From Cloeon dipterum (lineage: Eukaryota; Arthropoda; Insecta; Ephemeroptera; Baetidae), in contig NC_088788.1 in assembly GCF_949628265.1 (NCBI RefSeq), positions 18,600,001 to 18,664,000 on the forward strand: 64,000 bases of DNA, in the 5' to 3' direction. The notes under the pieces were generated by a model, which saw only the letters and a list, made by a program, of their open reading frames with translations, did not search any database and was not told the DNA's origin. The position numbers were made by a program, and so were the translations under genes. Positions 50,353 to 63,282 of the stretch are shown here, piece by piece (the stretch's first letter is position 1; each line of letters opens with the position of its first letter).

Positions 50353-53300
50353 ATGCCAATGTTAAAAGTTATTCTGGCTAAATTAAATTGCTTTTTGGAA
50401 AATTTTAGGCTGGAAAATGAGATTGCGTTAGTCAACAAGTCAAGGAAATGCCATTATTTCAAGTGTGACTTAAACCAAATAAACATCAACAGTGCTGGCA
50501 AGGAGATGCGATTGTTTAGCATCCCATATCACAGGTAATTTGATTATTGTGTCAATTGTAATCTTCATTAAAAAACTGGACATGTCCAGCCAACGTGCCT
50601 ATCTGGAAAGGATGAATATCGCCAGCCTGGCACCAAACATTCCGCTTTTTGCCAGCCTGCGGATATGCTCAAATCATTTCCCCGACTCTGCTTTCGACCA
50701 AAGGTACCGCTTCAAAAAGCTGTTGAGAGGAAGCTTGCCTTATGACTGGAGAGGCGCATACAGCAAAGAAGAGGTCGAGGAGGTAGTATTTTAAATTTGA
50801 CATTTTATCAGAATTTTGTTTTAAGAAATGGAATTAAAATCTTGTATCATACATCATGCCATTTTGATGTTTCCAGATTGAAAATGGTATGGTTTACAAG
50901 AGTGGACAGGACATTTTAGAGTTCATCAAGAATCTAAGGGCAGAAAACCTGCAACGTGAGGTATATTTTTATGAACATTTTGTGGCCTGATTAAAACCCA
51001 CCTTCATTTCCAGCAAATGGAAATATCTGAAGAAGATGTAGATGAAAACATCAATTCATGTGATTTCAAAACTACTCAGCCTGATTTTCCCATTGTTGTT
51101 GACATCGATTCTCCTATCGCAAACGATGATTCAATTGATGATACTTCGTCAGTCCCTCCTAAAGAAAAAATTTGTCGGATGTGTGGACAAGTGAAAGAGG
51201 GCCTGATAGGGATTTTTGATGCAGCTGGCGTAGACATGGGAATTCCCGAAAAAATCGCCAAAGTGCTGCCCATTAAAGTATGTTTAATAGAAGGTGATTG
51301 ATTTATTTTAATGGGTTTATATTTTCAACAGGTGTGCGAAACCGACACCCTGCCTCACCAAGTTTGCATCCAATGTGCTGGCGGAATCGATTTCATATAT
51401 CAGATGTTTGACACATTTGCAGAGACTGAGAAGCTGCTGACTGAGATTTACGGCCAAACTGAAGAAACTCCCACAGCCGTAGGTTGAAGCCTTTAGTTTT
51501 CAACAAAAAATTAATAATATTTTAATGCCAGGAGACTCCTCAAGTTGTATACATTGATACTGAAGATAGGTAATTTGATCTGCCATTGAAAATTGATTAT
51601 TTTACTTGATAAAAACTTGATTTGCAGAGGGAAAGAAAGTGGCACTGCGCTTGAAGCTACCAAAGGAAATGCAGTGGTAGAAAAGTCTATTCTTCTTGAG
51701 GAAGAACTCAACATAAAAGCATACTCATTTGCTTTTGAAAACAGCAAAAATCCGTTAAACGAAGTGGCTTACTCTCCACTTTTTTGCACTCTCTGTAATT
51801 CTGTGTTTGACAACGTTGATGAATACGTTGACCACCACAGGATTTACCACCTAAAGCATCTCTTGGTCTGTACTCTTTGCCAAACGTTTTACGAAAGCAT
51901 TGGATGCCTTCGAGAACACTGGAATCGGCTGCACTCTCGAAGCCTTGAAAACATGGACGTTGAGCTGGGAAATGGAGAGATTGTAACGCTGAAGAACCGG
52001 AGGGGCAAGTACGAGTGCAAACACTGCCGTAAAACTTTCAATGAGAGATATATTTACAGGTACATAAATAAATAATTATTTTTCCATGTTTGATAATACT
52101 CTCATTTTTCTATCATATCCGTACATTTTTTTACTTAATTCAAGGGCTCATCTGGCAGATGAACAAAGAAAAATAAAGGCACAGAATCCAGCTATGATGA
52201 AGTGCAACTTTTGTGATGAGATTTTTGTTGACACCATGAGTAAAACTTGGCACATGATGCGAACCCACAAAGAATACACCCCCTACCAGTGTTCCATGTG
52301 TGAACGCAAGTTTCGTCTCAAGCACAGCAAAGACATTCATGAGAGAGTGCATCAAAGGGAGGGCCTTGAAGACAAGCACCTCTGCAACATTTGCGGAAAA
52401 TTGCTGCACTCTAAACTGATGCTCCGACAGCACATGCGAGTGCACATGGTATGTTCTCAAATATATTTCCTATTGTTAGACTTTGCTTAAATGCGAATTA
52501 TTAACAAGCCACAAATCATTTTCTTCATATTTGATTTAAAAAAATCAGGTATTTGCATTGTATGACTGTCAAAAACAAATACTCGCCTGCGCAATATTCT
52601 TTGAGAAACCAAACCCTTATTGAAAAAACTATTATTTCCAAATTAGGAGGGTAATTAATTTTTCTATCCAGAACCTTCTGTCATTCGTTTTTTTATAGTA
52701 AGAAAATTATATCCATAGAGTTTCCAGCTAAAAATAATCCAAATCAGATGTGAAAACGGTGGTATAATTTACTTATTTTTTTTTGGGGGGGGGGTTGTAA
52801 TTATTTTTTTAAACGAAAATCAAGCTCTAACAACAATAATTGTTTGCTAAAATGGACACTTAGACAGATAATACGCTTGACTAAAATCCTTTTGTTCACC
52901 CAATTACTAGCAAAAATCCATCAAACACTTATGCAACTATGGTTATTTAATATTCTCCAAAATTTAATATTAGGATCCCCTTCCATGCCAAGTGTGTGGG
53001 AAAATGCTGGTGCCAGACAGGCTGAGAGTTCACATGAGGAGGCACAAGGACCAACGTCCATACTTCTGCACCAAGTGCGGCGCCTCGTTCCAGTTTGCTC
53101 ACAAACTTAAAATTCACATGCACATGCATGCTGAAAGCAAGTTCAGCTGCGAAAGGTGCACCTTCAAAGCGTCAAAGAAAACTGTGCTCAACATTCACAT
53201 GCGGGAGCTGCATGGAGTGGAATTTACCAGCATCATCAAGTGCTCCATCGAAGGCTGCATTGCGGTGTTTGAGACAAATCGAGAACTTTACGAGCACTCT

Positions 53301-54706
53301 TGCAAGGAGCACTCAACAACTGGATGCATCCAAAGAAATATTCTCCCAGGGACAGACGGATACCTTTGCAGGTCTGTTTAGAGTTATTTTATTTGGAATG
53401 AATTGACAATTTATTTAGCTCAAAAGTCTACACAGACATTAAATAAAATAATAAATCATCTGTGCGTTCAAAATTTCGCATTGGTGGCTTAAATTAAAGC
53501 TCCACTCTTTTGATCATAGCTCAAGAAATTGTAAAAGACAATAGGCAAATCATAGTTGATAAAAATACAACCATTCATCTCACATTCAGTTTTTTACAAA
53601 TTAAAAAGTGGGAAGCACGGCAGGCGTCTCCTGTGAAGACATGTCTGTTTGTGAAAAAGGCCGACTTCCAGGTCTAGTCAACTATAAAAATTCAGCATCT
53701 ATTTGAGAAACTTTAAAATGCTGCTTCGGATAGAATATGTCAAAAGCGCTTGAGCTTCTATTTTGTGAAATAATTTAATTGTTTGATCAATTCAAATGGC
53801 GTTGGGCTACACAAGATCTGAATTTTCCTAGAAAATTCTTCAACTTAATTTTATATAAATGTCTCAATTTCAAATAATTTTTAAGTGTTTGTTTAGTAAT
53901 GGTTTGAGCATTTTTTTCAGATACTGTGAGATGCAATTTGAAGCTCCAACTTCTTACTCGAACCACATTCGCAAAGTGCACGCAGAAGTGACAGAGCCAC
54001 TGTTCACGTGCAGCGTTTGCAGACACGAGACGACTAGCCTGATTGACCTAGGTATTCACTTGGAAACACACCCCGAGTGTCGGCGTTTCCAGTGCCAGCA
54101 GTGTCCATTGAAATTTTCAACGTCCCGCAGAAGAGGCTCTCATGAATTTGGGACGCACTTCAGGAAGAAGAAAATTTGTCCTGAATGTGGAAAGGGCGTT
54201 GACAACCTCCAGGATCACATGAACATCCACAAAGGTGAGTTATAAATTGCATATAATTATTGGACCCTTAATGCCTGCTCTATTTCATTCCAGGCTTGCG
54301 ACCATACAAGTGCCCGACCTGCGACTTGGACTTTGCCAGGCTATACAACTGGAAGTTGCACCTGGCCATCCATCTGGACCACCGACCTTACAAATGCAAC
54401 TATTGCGACATTGCCTTTCGTACCAAAGTGGAGCGGAAAAGGCACATTAAGCTCCACACGGCCGATGAAATATTTGAATGTGACTCGTGCAGCTACGCTT
54501 GCACCTCTAAGCCAACATTCAGAAAGCACACCCAAAAGCACCATTTTCAGGGACTGCCAGCTGTCAACAAGAAGGGAGAAGCACAGGTTGCAGTGGATCA
54601 GTTGCTTGAGGAACAAGCCATTGAAGAGCAAGTTCTGCAACATCAAATTATCAATGACGTTTCTGATCAAGTTAATTATTATGTAGTTCATATGGATCCT
54701 AATTGA
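50353..54706 (+). CDS. THAP-ZAD-C2H2 protein 1
   Basis: Eleven exons, 50353-50534, 50590-50782, 50877-50960, 51014-51277, 51332-51478, 51532-51569, 51628-52059, 52145-52448, 52974-53371, 53921-54234, 54294-54706, phases consistent, 922 aa from this start. An N-terminal THAP zinc finger (KCHYFKC, later LRICSNHFPDSAF and LPYDW) should bind DNA. A ZAD domain (ICRMCGQVKEGLIGIFDAAG, then QVCIQCAGGIDFIYQMF) gives dimerisation. About ten C2H2 fingers fill the C-terminal two thirds. Glu/Gln-rich end with poly(A) signal at 54721. The start is uncertain: ATG 50353 is in frame, but splicing from the upstream gene is an alternative. Introns 52449-52973 (with a run of nine to ten G near 52785) and 53372-53920 hold nothing else. 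Confidence 0.87.
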
Positions 54707-55640
54707 TTGAAATTTCAAAAATAAAGAGTCCCACTGTATTATAGAAAACTGCATTAATTTTTATTTAAACCTGGACATTCTAATTTCTAACCAGTAAAAT
54801 TAACCTATATAATTCAAAATGACAATATTTAATTTGTTGTTTCTTTTACAACAATACAATATATATGTATTGTTAATATTAATATTAAGCAGCATACATA
54901 AAAAGCTGTTAAAGGTTTAGACGTGATATGGAACTAATTTTGAATTCAATTTATGTAGCTTTTTAATCTTATCTTTTAACCAAAATACCTTTAATTATCC
55001 TAATTATTATCGTTCATGGCTCAAACTTCTCGTTTTCCTTCTCAAGTATAACATGAAGCGCTCTATTTGGCCGAGAAGTGTGTGACTGTGAACTATAGTT
55101 TTAATTTTTCCATACTATCGCAAAAATTCGATGCTGTCATGTTTGAGCTGTTTGAGAGAAATTTAAAAATAGTTAAATACTCAGCGGGAGAGCTCTCGTT
55201 TCTATTCTACTGATTTGAGCTTTCTCCCCCTCAAGCGAAAAAACAGGCATGAAAGGATAGCTATTTAGCTAATAGAAAAATAAAACTCAGACAATAAAAT
55301 TATTATATTTTCATTTTTCTCGAGGTTTAAATCCAGTTTATATTCCATCTTCAATTTTAAAAACTAAAAACCAATTCTTTGCAAAAATATGCGCGCCCTT
55401 TTAAGAGAGAAAAGGACTGGAGGGGCAGAGACGCACGTTGTTTGGATTCAGTATTAATGCTACGCCTCCTCCGTTCCCGCGGTTCCCGCCCCTTTTCTAC
55501 ACTACTACAAGAAATACAAGCTGCAACCAGATCGTAAACGTAAACATTGGATTGGAAATCTGAACTTCGCCCGTCAAGCAGTCCAGAAATCTTTAGTGTT
55601 GGCAGTTTTGACGTTAATCGAATGCTTTAAAAGAACTAAA
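54707..55640. other. Spacer between the two THAP-ZAD genes
   Basis: AT-rich 0.9 kb with the poly(A) signal of the first gene and the presumed promoter of the second. No gene is seen. Confidence 0.5.
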
Positions 55641-58600
55641 ATGCCGGTTAGGCGGATCAAATGCCATTATTTCAGGTGCAAGACAAATCAGAATAGTGAT
55701 GATTTTCAAGATGTGGGCATTACAGTGCATTCAATTCCAGTCCACAGGTATTATCAACTAGGAGTGCCAGACTTCCAAAGCTAAAACCCGGAGATTTTGG
55801 ACTCGAAAACCCGGAGATCCCTATACTCCCCGTGTTAAATTTTCAGTCCCAAACCCGGAGATCCCTATGCCCCCGTGTTAAAGTTTTCAGTCCCAAACCC
55901 AGAGATCTCCGGTCGAAACCCGGAGAGTGGCAGCCCTATTATCAACCCTTAAATTTCATTTGGAAACTAAAGAAAATGAACACATTTTTTGATGACTTTG
56001 ACTTATAAATTTTTATATCATAAATGATAAATTTGCTACTATATTTACTCTGTACGTTGTTCATGATAATTTTTCTGTCAATAAGCATTTTTGTAACATA
56101 TATATCCGGGATTTTTCAGCAAAAGAGAAGTGCTTGACTGTATGAACATCGCGTATTATGGTGGAAAGATACCAGAGCTCCCATCAATTCGTATTTGCTC
56201 CTTGCATTTCCCCGCATCGGCTTTTGATGGGGAGTTTGAGCACAAAGGTGTCCTTCGTCGGAAGCTGAGCAGAAGAGCTGTGCCTTACGATTGGAGGACC
56301 TTGTGCTCAAAGGAAGAAGTTGAGCGGGCAAGCATATTGTTTTACGCGTCTTCTATAATAAAAGTTAAAATATAATCTCCTGCAGATTGAAGCCAGAACA
56401 TCATTTAGAAAAGGAGATGACATCCTCCAATACATGGATGAACGGAGACGTGGTTACATCGAAGGTCAAAGTGCTCCAAGAATTGAAGTAATAATCTGTC
56501 ATGAAAAGGAGAGCTTCTTTATCTAAGCATTTCTTTAGCATAACTATTCCAAGATTGCTGAAGAGGACAGTGCCCCAACATACATTTCAAGAACTGAGGT
56601 GGAGCTTGTACATAATATGCCAGTCTTTCGGATTGCACCTGGCGTGAACGTCGAAGAAACGATTGAGTACACTAGGAAAATTTACCACCAGAACGTCTCT
56701 TTACAAGCAGCTCAACAGTCTGAACAGCGAAATCAGAAATCAGTTGGAAATGATGACTGTGAAGTTGTTCAAGAGCACATATACACTAACAACAATCTGG
56801 ACGAATCATCTGAAGTGTTTAATGAAGAAGACATCACCACCTGTTCAAATGAAACATTTCCAGAAGTGAGGAATGAGTGCGTCACTCCAAAGGAAAAGAT
56901 CTGCAGACTCTGTGGCGTGGAGAATGTGACCATGATTGCTATTTACGATGTCCTGGGCAGACGTTTGAGTCTCGCTGAGAAGATCAATGCTGCTTTACCT
57001 ATCCACGTAATATTAAAATTATTAGAATCAATTTTATTTTATATCAACGCACAGGTTTCAGAGTTTGACGACATGCCATCTCAAATTTGTCTTCAGTGCG
57101 TGGAGAATGTGGACAAAATGTTCTTTTTCCACAAAAAAATCACTGTGACTGATGAAAAGCTACGAGTTATGTTCAATATTCCAGACCCAAATGCAGATAG
57201 TGCGAAGGTAATATGAATATTTACGATCACCTGTTAATATCTAAATTAAAACCAAAACCTTTGCAGAAGGATATTCTGCGCGCCGTGATGGACGACGTTG
57301 GAATGTAAGTTTTGATCCTGACGAAATTTCAAGGGGTGGGGGACAAAATTTGCTGGAGAAAAACAAACTAAACGAAATTTAATTTACACTAGAAATCAGT
57401 CTTTTCTTTTAGATTGTGGGAAATATTTTTTTACTATATAATTATACATTTTTTACTGTTTTTATCATGGGAATTTTGGAAAATTTGGAGAACACAATAT
57501 CTCACCTCCACGTGACATTTGGTTTCCTGCTATACTGTAATTACTCAACCAGTATTTTTAGAGGGGACGACATGAACGACTTTGACGACAAAGACGTTGA
57601 GGTCAAGAAAGAAGAAAATTACAGTGATGAAGAGCAAGAGGAAGAGATCGATGATTGTGACGTGTTGCTGGAAGTGGATGACACAAACGATGAAGAAATA
57701 CACCTGTCAGCTGTGGAACAAAACAAAGATCCAGCTCATGAGGCAGAGTATGCGCCTTTGGTTTGCTCGACGTGCAATCACACCTTGAAAAGCGCCGAGG
57801 ACTATGTTGTGCACCAGAAACAGCACGGAATAAGGCTGTGGCACTGTCCGCTCTGCATGGTCTTCTACAGCAGCAATATCATGCTGAAGCACCACTGGTT
57901 CCAAATCCACAACAGAAGCATCAGGAATACCACGCCTCACAGCACTGAAGTCCGCAACATTATGAAAAAGTTCAGCTCGAACCCAACCAAACTCATTTGT
58001 AAACACTGCAAAGCTTCCTTTGAATTCGTCGATGAGTACAGGTAACTGCGACAAAACTAATTTCTATTTAATGATTGCAAGACGAAATTTTATATTTTAT
58101 CTCCTGTTAAAAACATAATTCAGGGGAACTGTGATTTGCAGATGGTTTTGTTGCCGTTTGTGCTGTAGTGGCCAATCTTTTGAAACTCTTCCTGAGGATT
58201 AATCTTATTAAATTTTAAAACAAAGAAAATAAAACTTTCTATTTTGTATTGGAAACATATAATTTATTATTTTGGCTATTGAAGGCTATATTGAACGGGT
58301 CTTGAGTTCAGAAATCATTTAATTTTCATCCATTAAATATCATTTTTCTTTGCTGGATTGCGGCTTCAAGGAATGAAATTGACCAAATGATATGTTTTGA
58401 GAAATTTCCCAATACAGATAAATATATTTTTTCATATTTTTTTAAGTTGACTTTCTGTTATTAAATTAATAATTTGTCTCATATAAAATTTATGATTACC
58501 TCAATTTCCTGTGAAACCTCTTATGTTTATAAGTCAAACATCTCTAAATTTCATGATTTGGGCAAACCTTTTTCTCCCATAACGATTTGTAGCTCAAGGC

Positions 58601-61039
58601 AAAGACTCTTCTTTAATTTAGAGGTTGTCTAACAATCTGTATCCCTTTGCCCAGGTCGCACATCATGCAGGAGTTGCGAATTCGCCGGCAAACTCTAAAG
58701 ATCAAGACTCCAGCCACCATCAAATGTGATTACTGTGACGAGATGCACACCACAGTCGCGAAGAAGCAAGCTCACATGCAAAAATTGCACACTGAGTACA
58801 AACCGCATCAGTGCAGCTTCTGCCTGAGAAAGTTCCGCGTCAAGTCTAGCATGAAGGCGCACGAAGACTCTCACAGGGAGGAAAACACGTCACTGTGCAC
58901 CGTCTGTGGCTACCTTTGCAGCTCAAGAGTAATTCTCAGGGCACACATGAGGAAGCACATGGTAACTTGGAATTAAAACTTAATGAGAAAGATCTATTAA
59001 GAGAAGACTGCATGATCCCCAATCCCCAATTTTAATATCTAAGATACCCTAAACACCTTTCAAATATAAAAGAAATTTTTGTATAATTTTTTGCTGATGA
59101 GGACAGGTTGACCAAAATTTAGAGAAAATGCTCCAAACATTTTATTTGCGTGGACACTTTTGTTATTTCAGCATGAACTTCCGTCAAATTCCGTTATTAT
59201 TCTAAATAGAATATAATTTTTCTGCAGCTGTGTTGGGTTTCCCAATAAAACAATTGAATATCACGTTTCAGGACCCTATACCATGCGAAATCTGCGACAA
59301 AGTGATGATTCCCGATCGGCTGAGGGCTCACATGAAAAGCCACAAGTTGGGTCGGCCCCTGAAGTGCCCGCACTGCCCATCCATGTTCCGGATGATGCGG
59401 CACCTGAAGCAGCACCTGCAGGCGCACACAGATTGCCGCTTCACCTGCAACCTTTGCACGTACTCGACTAAGCGCAAACTGATCATGCACTCGCACATGC
59501 GGAGGACGCACGCCATTGATATGGGAGACACGCTCATGTGCGGCTTGCAGGACTGCGGCCAGGTTGTTTCTAGTGCTGCCCAACTGTATGAGCACATCAG
59601 CGAGGAGCACCAGGTTACTGAAAAACTGACAAATCCAATTGGAAATGGAGTGGACAGCTTCTACTGCAGGTGAGTTCAGTGTTGCATTTGTCTACCAGCC
59701 AGATTTTTTTACCACTGACTTTTATTTACTACTCAATTTGTACTAAATTCTTGAGCAAGAAAAATTAATTTTTCCATTTTCACCTGTAAAATCTAAAATT
59801 TGCGATTGGAGTGGTCAAAATTTCCTCTACTATGCAGATTTTTTCATTAAAATTTGCTATTTTCTGCCTCAATTTCTCCAATAAATTATCTCTGACAGTT
59901 TTTCAAGTTGAGGTCATGAGCAAATAATAGAAAATTATTGAAAACTATGGTGCAAACAAGAAACTGGTAAAAATTGTAAAACGTGGCTTTTACCTCTTCA
60001 TTTTATTAAAAATGCGAGTTTTTTGCAACCCTGGGTAAGCGCATGAAGTAGTAATCTCTAAGGATAATTCGCACATCGTTGGATAAATCGCGACTAGAGG
60101 AATCGAAAACAAACGAAAAATCGTAATTTTTTTTGAGAAATTTCGCAAAATCTGAAAATTCACTGTTCTTAGGTCCTAATATCATAATTGCACAGTTAAA
60201 CTGCTTCCTTTCACAAACAATAGACATCCAACTAGCCTAAAATAAACCAAGGAATTTTGTAAAATTTTGCGTTTTGTCCCGGAAATAAAACTAATAATGC
60301 CAAATTTGGAAACTAGGTACTGCCAAGGAACATCCAGCACACCTGCCACCTACGCTTCTCACTTGCGCCAGGAGCATGCTGAGGTCGAGAGCTTCACATA
60401 CACCTGCACAGTTTGCATGCATGACTACAAGTCGCTGAGCGAGCTGATCGAGCACCTCGAGTCGCACCCTGAAAGTCTGCGTTACCAGTGCAGGCAGTGT
60501 ACGAGAAAATTCGTGTCGTCGCTGAAGCGGTTGGCGCACGAGAGCATGGAGCACAGCAGGGAATGGCTGAGGTGCGTCCTCTGCTTTGAGAAAGTGTCGT
60601 TAGAGCTGTTTCATGATCATCTCGAAACGCACAAAAGTATGCAATGAATTCCCCTATGTTTATTCACTTCATTACTTATCTTTTTCCAATTCCAGGAGAC
60701 GATTCCTATTCAACTACTTTCACAGACTATGATAGCTATGCTGACCCCGTGAAAACACACGAAAGCAAAACAGGAAGCTCGAACAATTGGGTGATTTGCC
60801 AACACTGCGCCAAACCATTCCCAAACAAACAGCAATTGGGCTGGCATGAAAACTTACACACTGCGAACTTTATCTACAACTGCGAATCGTGTGACTACGT
60901 GTGTACAAACAAAAAGTCAATTCGCCAGCACAGAAAGAACAAACACATCATGGAAAACACAGTCGACCAGGAAATTGTTACTGTTGAGCCAGCTTCAAAC
61001 AGTCACCCACCATTCACTGCTGTATTTTTAACCATGTAA
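55641..61039 (+). CDS. THAP-ZAD-C2H2 protein 2 (tandem paralogue)
   Basis: Eleven exons, 55641-55747, 56120-56327, 56386-56487, 56539-57006, 57055-57207, 57267-57304, 57562-58041, 58655-58961, 59272-59669, 60317-60636, 60696-61039, 974 aa. It begins MPVRRIKCHYFRC, a THAP domain completed in exon 2 (IRICSLHFPASAF, RAVPYDW). ZAD follows in exons 4-5 (ICRLCGVENVTMIAIYDVLG, QICLQCVENVDKMFFFH), then an acidic linker (exon 7) and about ten C2H2 fingers. Exon order and sizes mirror the first gene; exon 6 (38 bp) and exon 9 (398 bp) are identical in length. Exon 2 must end at a GC donor (CGG|GCAAGC). Introns 58042-58654, 58962-59271 and 59670-60316 hold no other gene. Poly(A) signal 61065-61070. Confidence 0.9.
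55759..55938. mobile_element. 180-bp hAT-type MITE in intron 1 of THAP-ZAD gene 2
   Basis: Ends TAGGAGTGCCA and, reversed, TAGGGCTGCCA are flanked by the 8-bp duplication TTATCAAC (55751-55758 and 55939-55946). The interior has two near-identical copies of a unit containing CCCGGAGATCCCTAT and CAGTCCCAAACCC. Termini and 8-bp duplication fit hAT elements. Confidence 0.78.
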
Positions 61040-61400
61040 AGCTGTTTTTTTTTTTAAGGAAGAAAATAAATTCATAAACACTTAATTGATAGTCTGATTT
61101 TTTTCCCTCTGCTACCAATTGATATTCCATTTATTTTGTTGTTTTCTTTAGGATTGATGGGGTAAATTAACTGCAATCGACTTCCACACTACTTCACTTT
61201 TTCATAAATTTCAAAACACCTGTCAGAGTACTTGCAAAATTCTGCCAAACAAATCGAAACTTTATGTATGTACTTCACCTTGGTTGGTCACCAGTTTTGA
61301 CAATGAGAAATAAAAATATTAAAATAATTCAACAATGTGCAACCAAAAATGAAACTACAAACCATGTGTTGCTGCGAGGAGAAACAACCAGTCACCGCAG
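61040..61400. other. Spacer between THAP-ZAD gene 2 and the 61401 gene
   Basis: 360 bp with the poly(A) signal of the upstream gene and the probable promoter of the next. An ATG at 61349 opens a 47-codon frame with CxxC-like residues, but that frame stops before the splice site and does not join the next exon. Confidence 0.45.
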
Positions 61401-63194
61401 ATGTGTGCCTTAAATGTGAGGAAAATCTCAGACAGTTTTGCAGACTTATTGAGATTTCAAACGCAGCAACTAGAAACTTTTTACAATAATGAGGTGGATT
61501 AGTCAAATTTTAATTTTCACACTATGTTTTACTTCATTCTTTAGAGCGCTTTCAGGGTCCTGAAGCAAAAATGGGATGCTGAAATAGCAGCTCTCGTTGA
61601 GTTTCTGGCTAGCAACCGTCAACTCGTAACATCACGACCTGAATCCTGCGACAAATCTGCCCAGTGCAGTAGTGACAGCCCTGCACTAACTGTTCCGTCC
61701 AGTTGTCACCAGTCCACACAAACCGACTCTCTTCAAGATTCGAACCAGAGTCAAAGACAAATATATTTAAAGGTATTTTTACGAAATTGTTTTTTGTAGT
61801 TTCATTTTGCTTTATAACAATTTAAGATAACCGACTTAAATAAATTCGAAACGTATAAAAGGATTTTTTTGTTTCTATAGGATGTTGCTATTGACTGTCA
61901 GACCGATCTCTTCCCTGAATTGTCCAGAATCCCTGACAGTGGAATGTCTCAAGAAAGAGCCACTACTAGCATGTTAGTCTAAACAACTGATTTTTTAAAT
62001 ATTGATTTGAAAATATCACTTTTTTCCGCACAGCAGAGAGAAAACAGAGCCGATATTTATGCCTAGCAAGACCTCTACTGCCAAAAAGCGCCAGCACCAA
62101 TTTTATGAAGGAAGAATCTTCCAGGAAGGTGAATCCCAGGTGAGATTTTTTAAATAATACTAAAAATGAAAAATGTATTCAAATATGGCATACATGACCT
62201 AAACTATGTTGACCAACCCTTGGAATGGGTCCTCATATTTAGATGTTGTCCTAGTAGATCCAAGGCCCACCTGAAAATTTCAGGTCGAATTTTTTAGAAT
62301 TGCCTATTTTACAAGGGACTCAATGTTGGTCCCTTTTGAAAATTACATTTATTCAAATAAATATAACTATAGAAGAAAATATAAATTTTTAATAGCCAAT
62401 CAATGGGGGACACAACATAATGCATTTTCTAATTTAAGGATACTGCGAACACAAAACGAATGGATTACTCAAAGGCGCATCAATATTTTGGGGCAGGTTC
62501 AAAAAATAATGTTTTGTAAGTCTGGCAGTTATTATTATTATTATTATTCCACTGACATTTTATATTTAAAATACATGCAGCGAGGAAAAACGAAACCTCT
62601 TGTTAAGCTCTGACAACGGCAGCAGGATGAAGCGTAATTCAGGCGGCCGTTTGAAGCACCGATTGCAAACCCGGTCAAAAAATAATGCAAGGGACCTGTC
62701 AGAATCATCAAGGTTAGTAATTTTTAAAGGTTCTCCCAGCAAAATATTTTAGAATAAAAGGTTTGCACTTTTCAATGTCAATCGGTTGTTGACGGCCCTA
62801 GCAGCCTCTTTTCCAAAATCTTTAATTGTTGTGCTCGAATTTTTCAATTTGCAGAAGTGAAACTAGCACTGACAATTCATCCAGTCAGTTCTCACGTTGT
62901 TGTTGCAATAAATCGCCAAATATTGTGAATTCGTCGTCATCGTCTCTGTGCATCGACGAAAAAGAATACTGGGCCGTGTCCAAAGTGACCCATCGCACGA
63001 CCGCAACAGGTGAAGACGTGACCAATTTTGCCATAATGAGAGTGGACAACGTCAAGCCTTGTCCGGTCAGCGACAAACCTGTCGCAGGGGAAATCGTGAT
63101 GACCGCCCCGCTGAGCCACCAGTGCATTGCCAGGGATGTCCCTGGACGAGGCGACTGGCGCTTCTGGGAATTCATTAGTTCAGCTTTAAAATAA
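61401..63194 (+). CDS. Unrecognised seven-exon protein
   Basis: Exons 61401-61493, 61545-61772, 61881-61972, 62034-62139, 62439-62515, 62581-62712 and 62855-63194 join with matching phases and give 355 aa. The first Met after an in-frame stop is at 61401 (MCALNVRKISDSFADLLRFQ). Residues about 10-55 look like an amphipathic helix or coiled coil (QQLETFYNNESAFRVLKQKW). The middle is Ser/Gln-rich and basic (KTSTAKKRQHQFYEG, SRMKRNSGGRLKHRL), probably disordered with nuclear signals. The C-terminal 70 residues (EYWAVSKVTHRTTATG ... GDWRFWEFISSALK) look folded, with many aromatic residues; I do not recognise the domain. Intron 1 is only 51 bp. Intron 5 (62516-62580) holds a short (ATT)n repeat. 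A poly(A) signal (63190-63195) overlaps the stop codon. Confidence 0.7.
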
Positions 63195-63282
63195 AATCTG
63201 TTAAAATAGTTCAGTGCACGCTAAATAAAATTAATGGCTTCGTTCAGATTGTCGTTGCTTTTATTTCAGTGTGTGGACAACA
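63195..63282. terminator. Convergent 3' ends, 61401 gene and C-type lectin
   Basis: 88 bp between facing stop codons. AATAAA occurs at 63190-63195 and again near 63224 (plus) and at 63265-63260 (minus), so both transcripts end within this short stretch. Confidence 0.5.

Noticed and set aside
61349-61492. Start at ATG 61349 giving a ZAD-like second half (VCLKCEENLRQFC)
   Set aside because: The frame ends before the donor at 61494 and cannot join the next exon. The other frame from ATG 61401 reads through all seven exons. The CxxC resemblance is suggestive of ZAD but unsupported.
62528-62549. (ATT)n run in intron 5 of the 61401 gene as a functional element
   Set aside because: A simple short microsatellite with no other signal.
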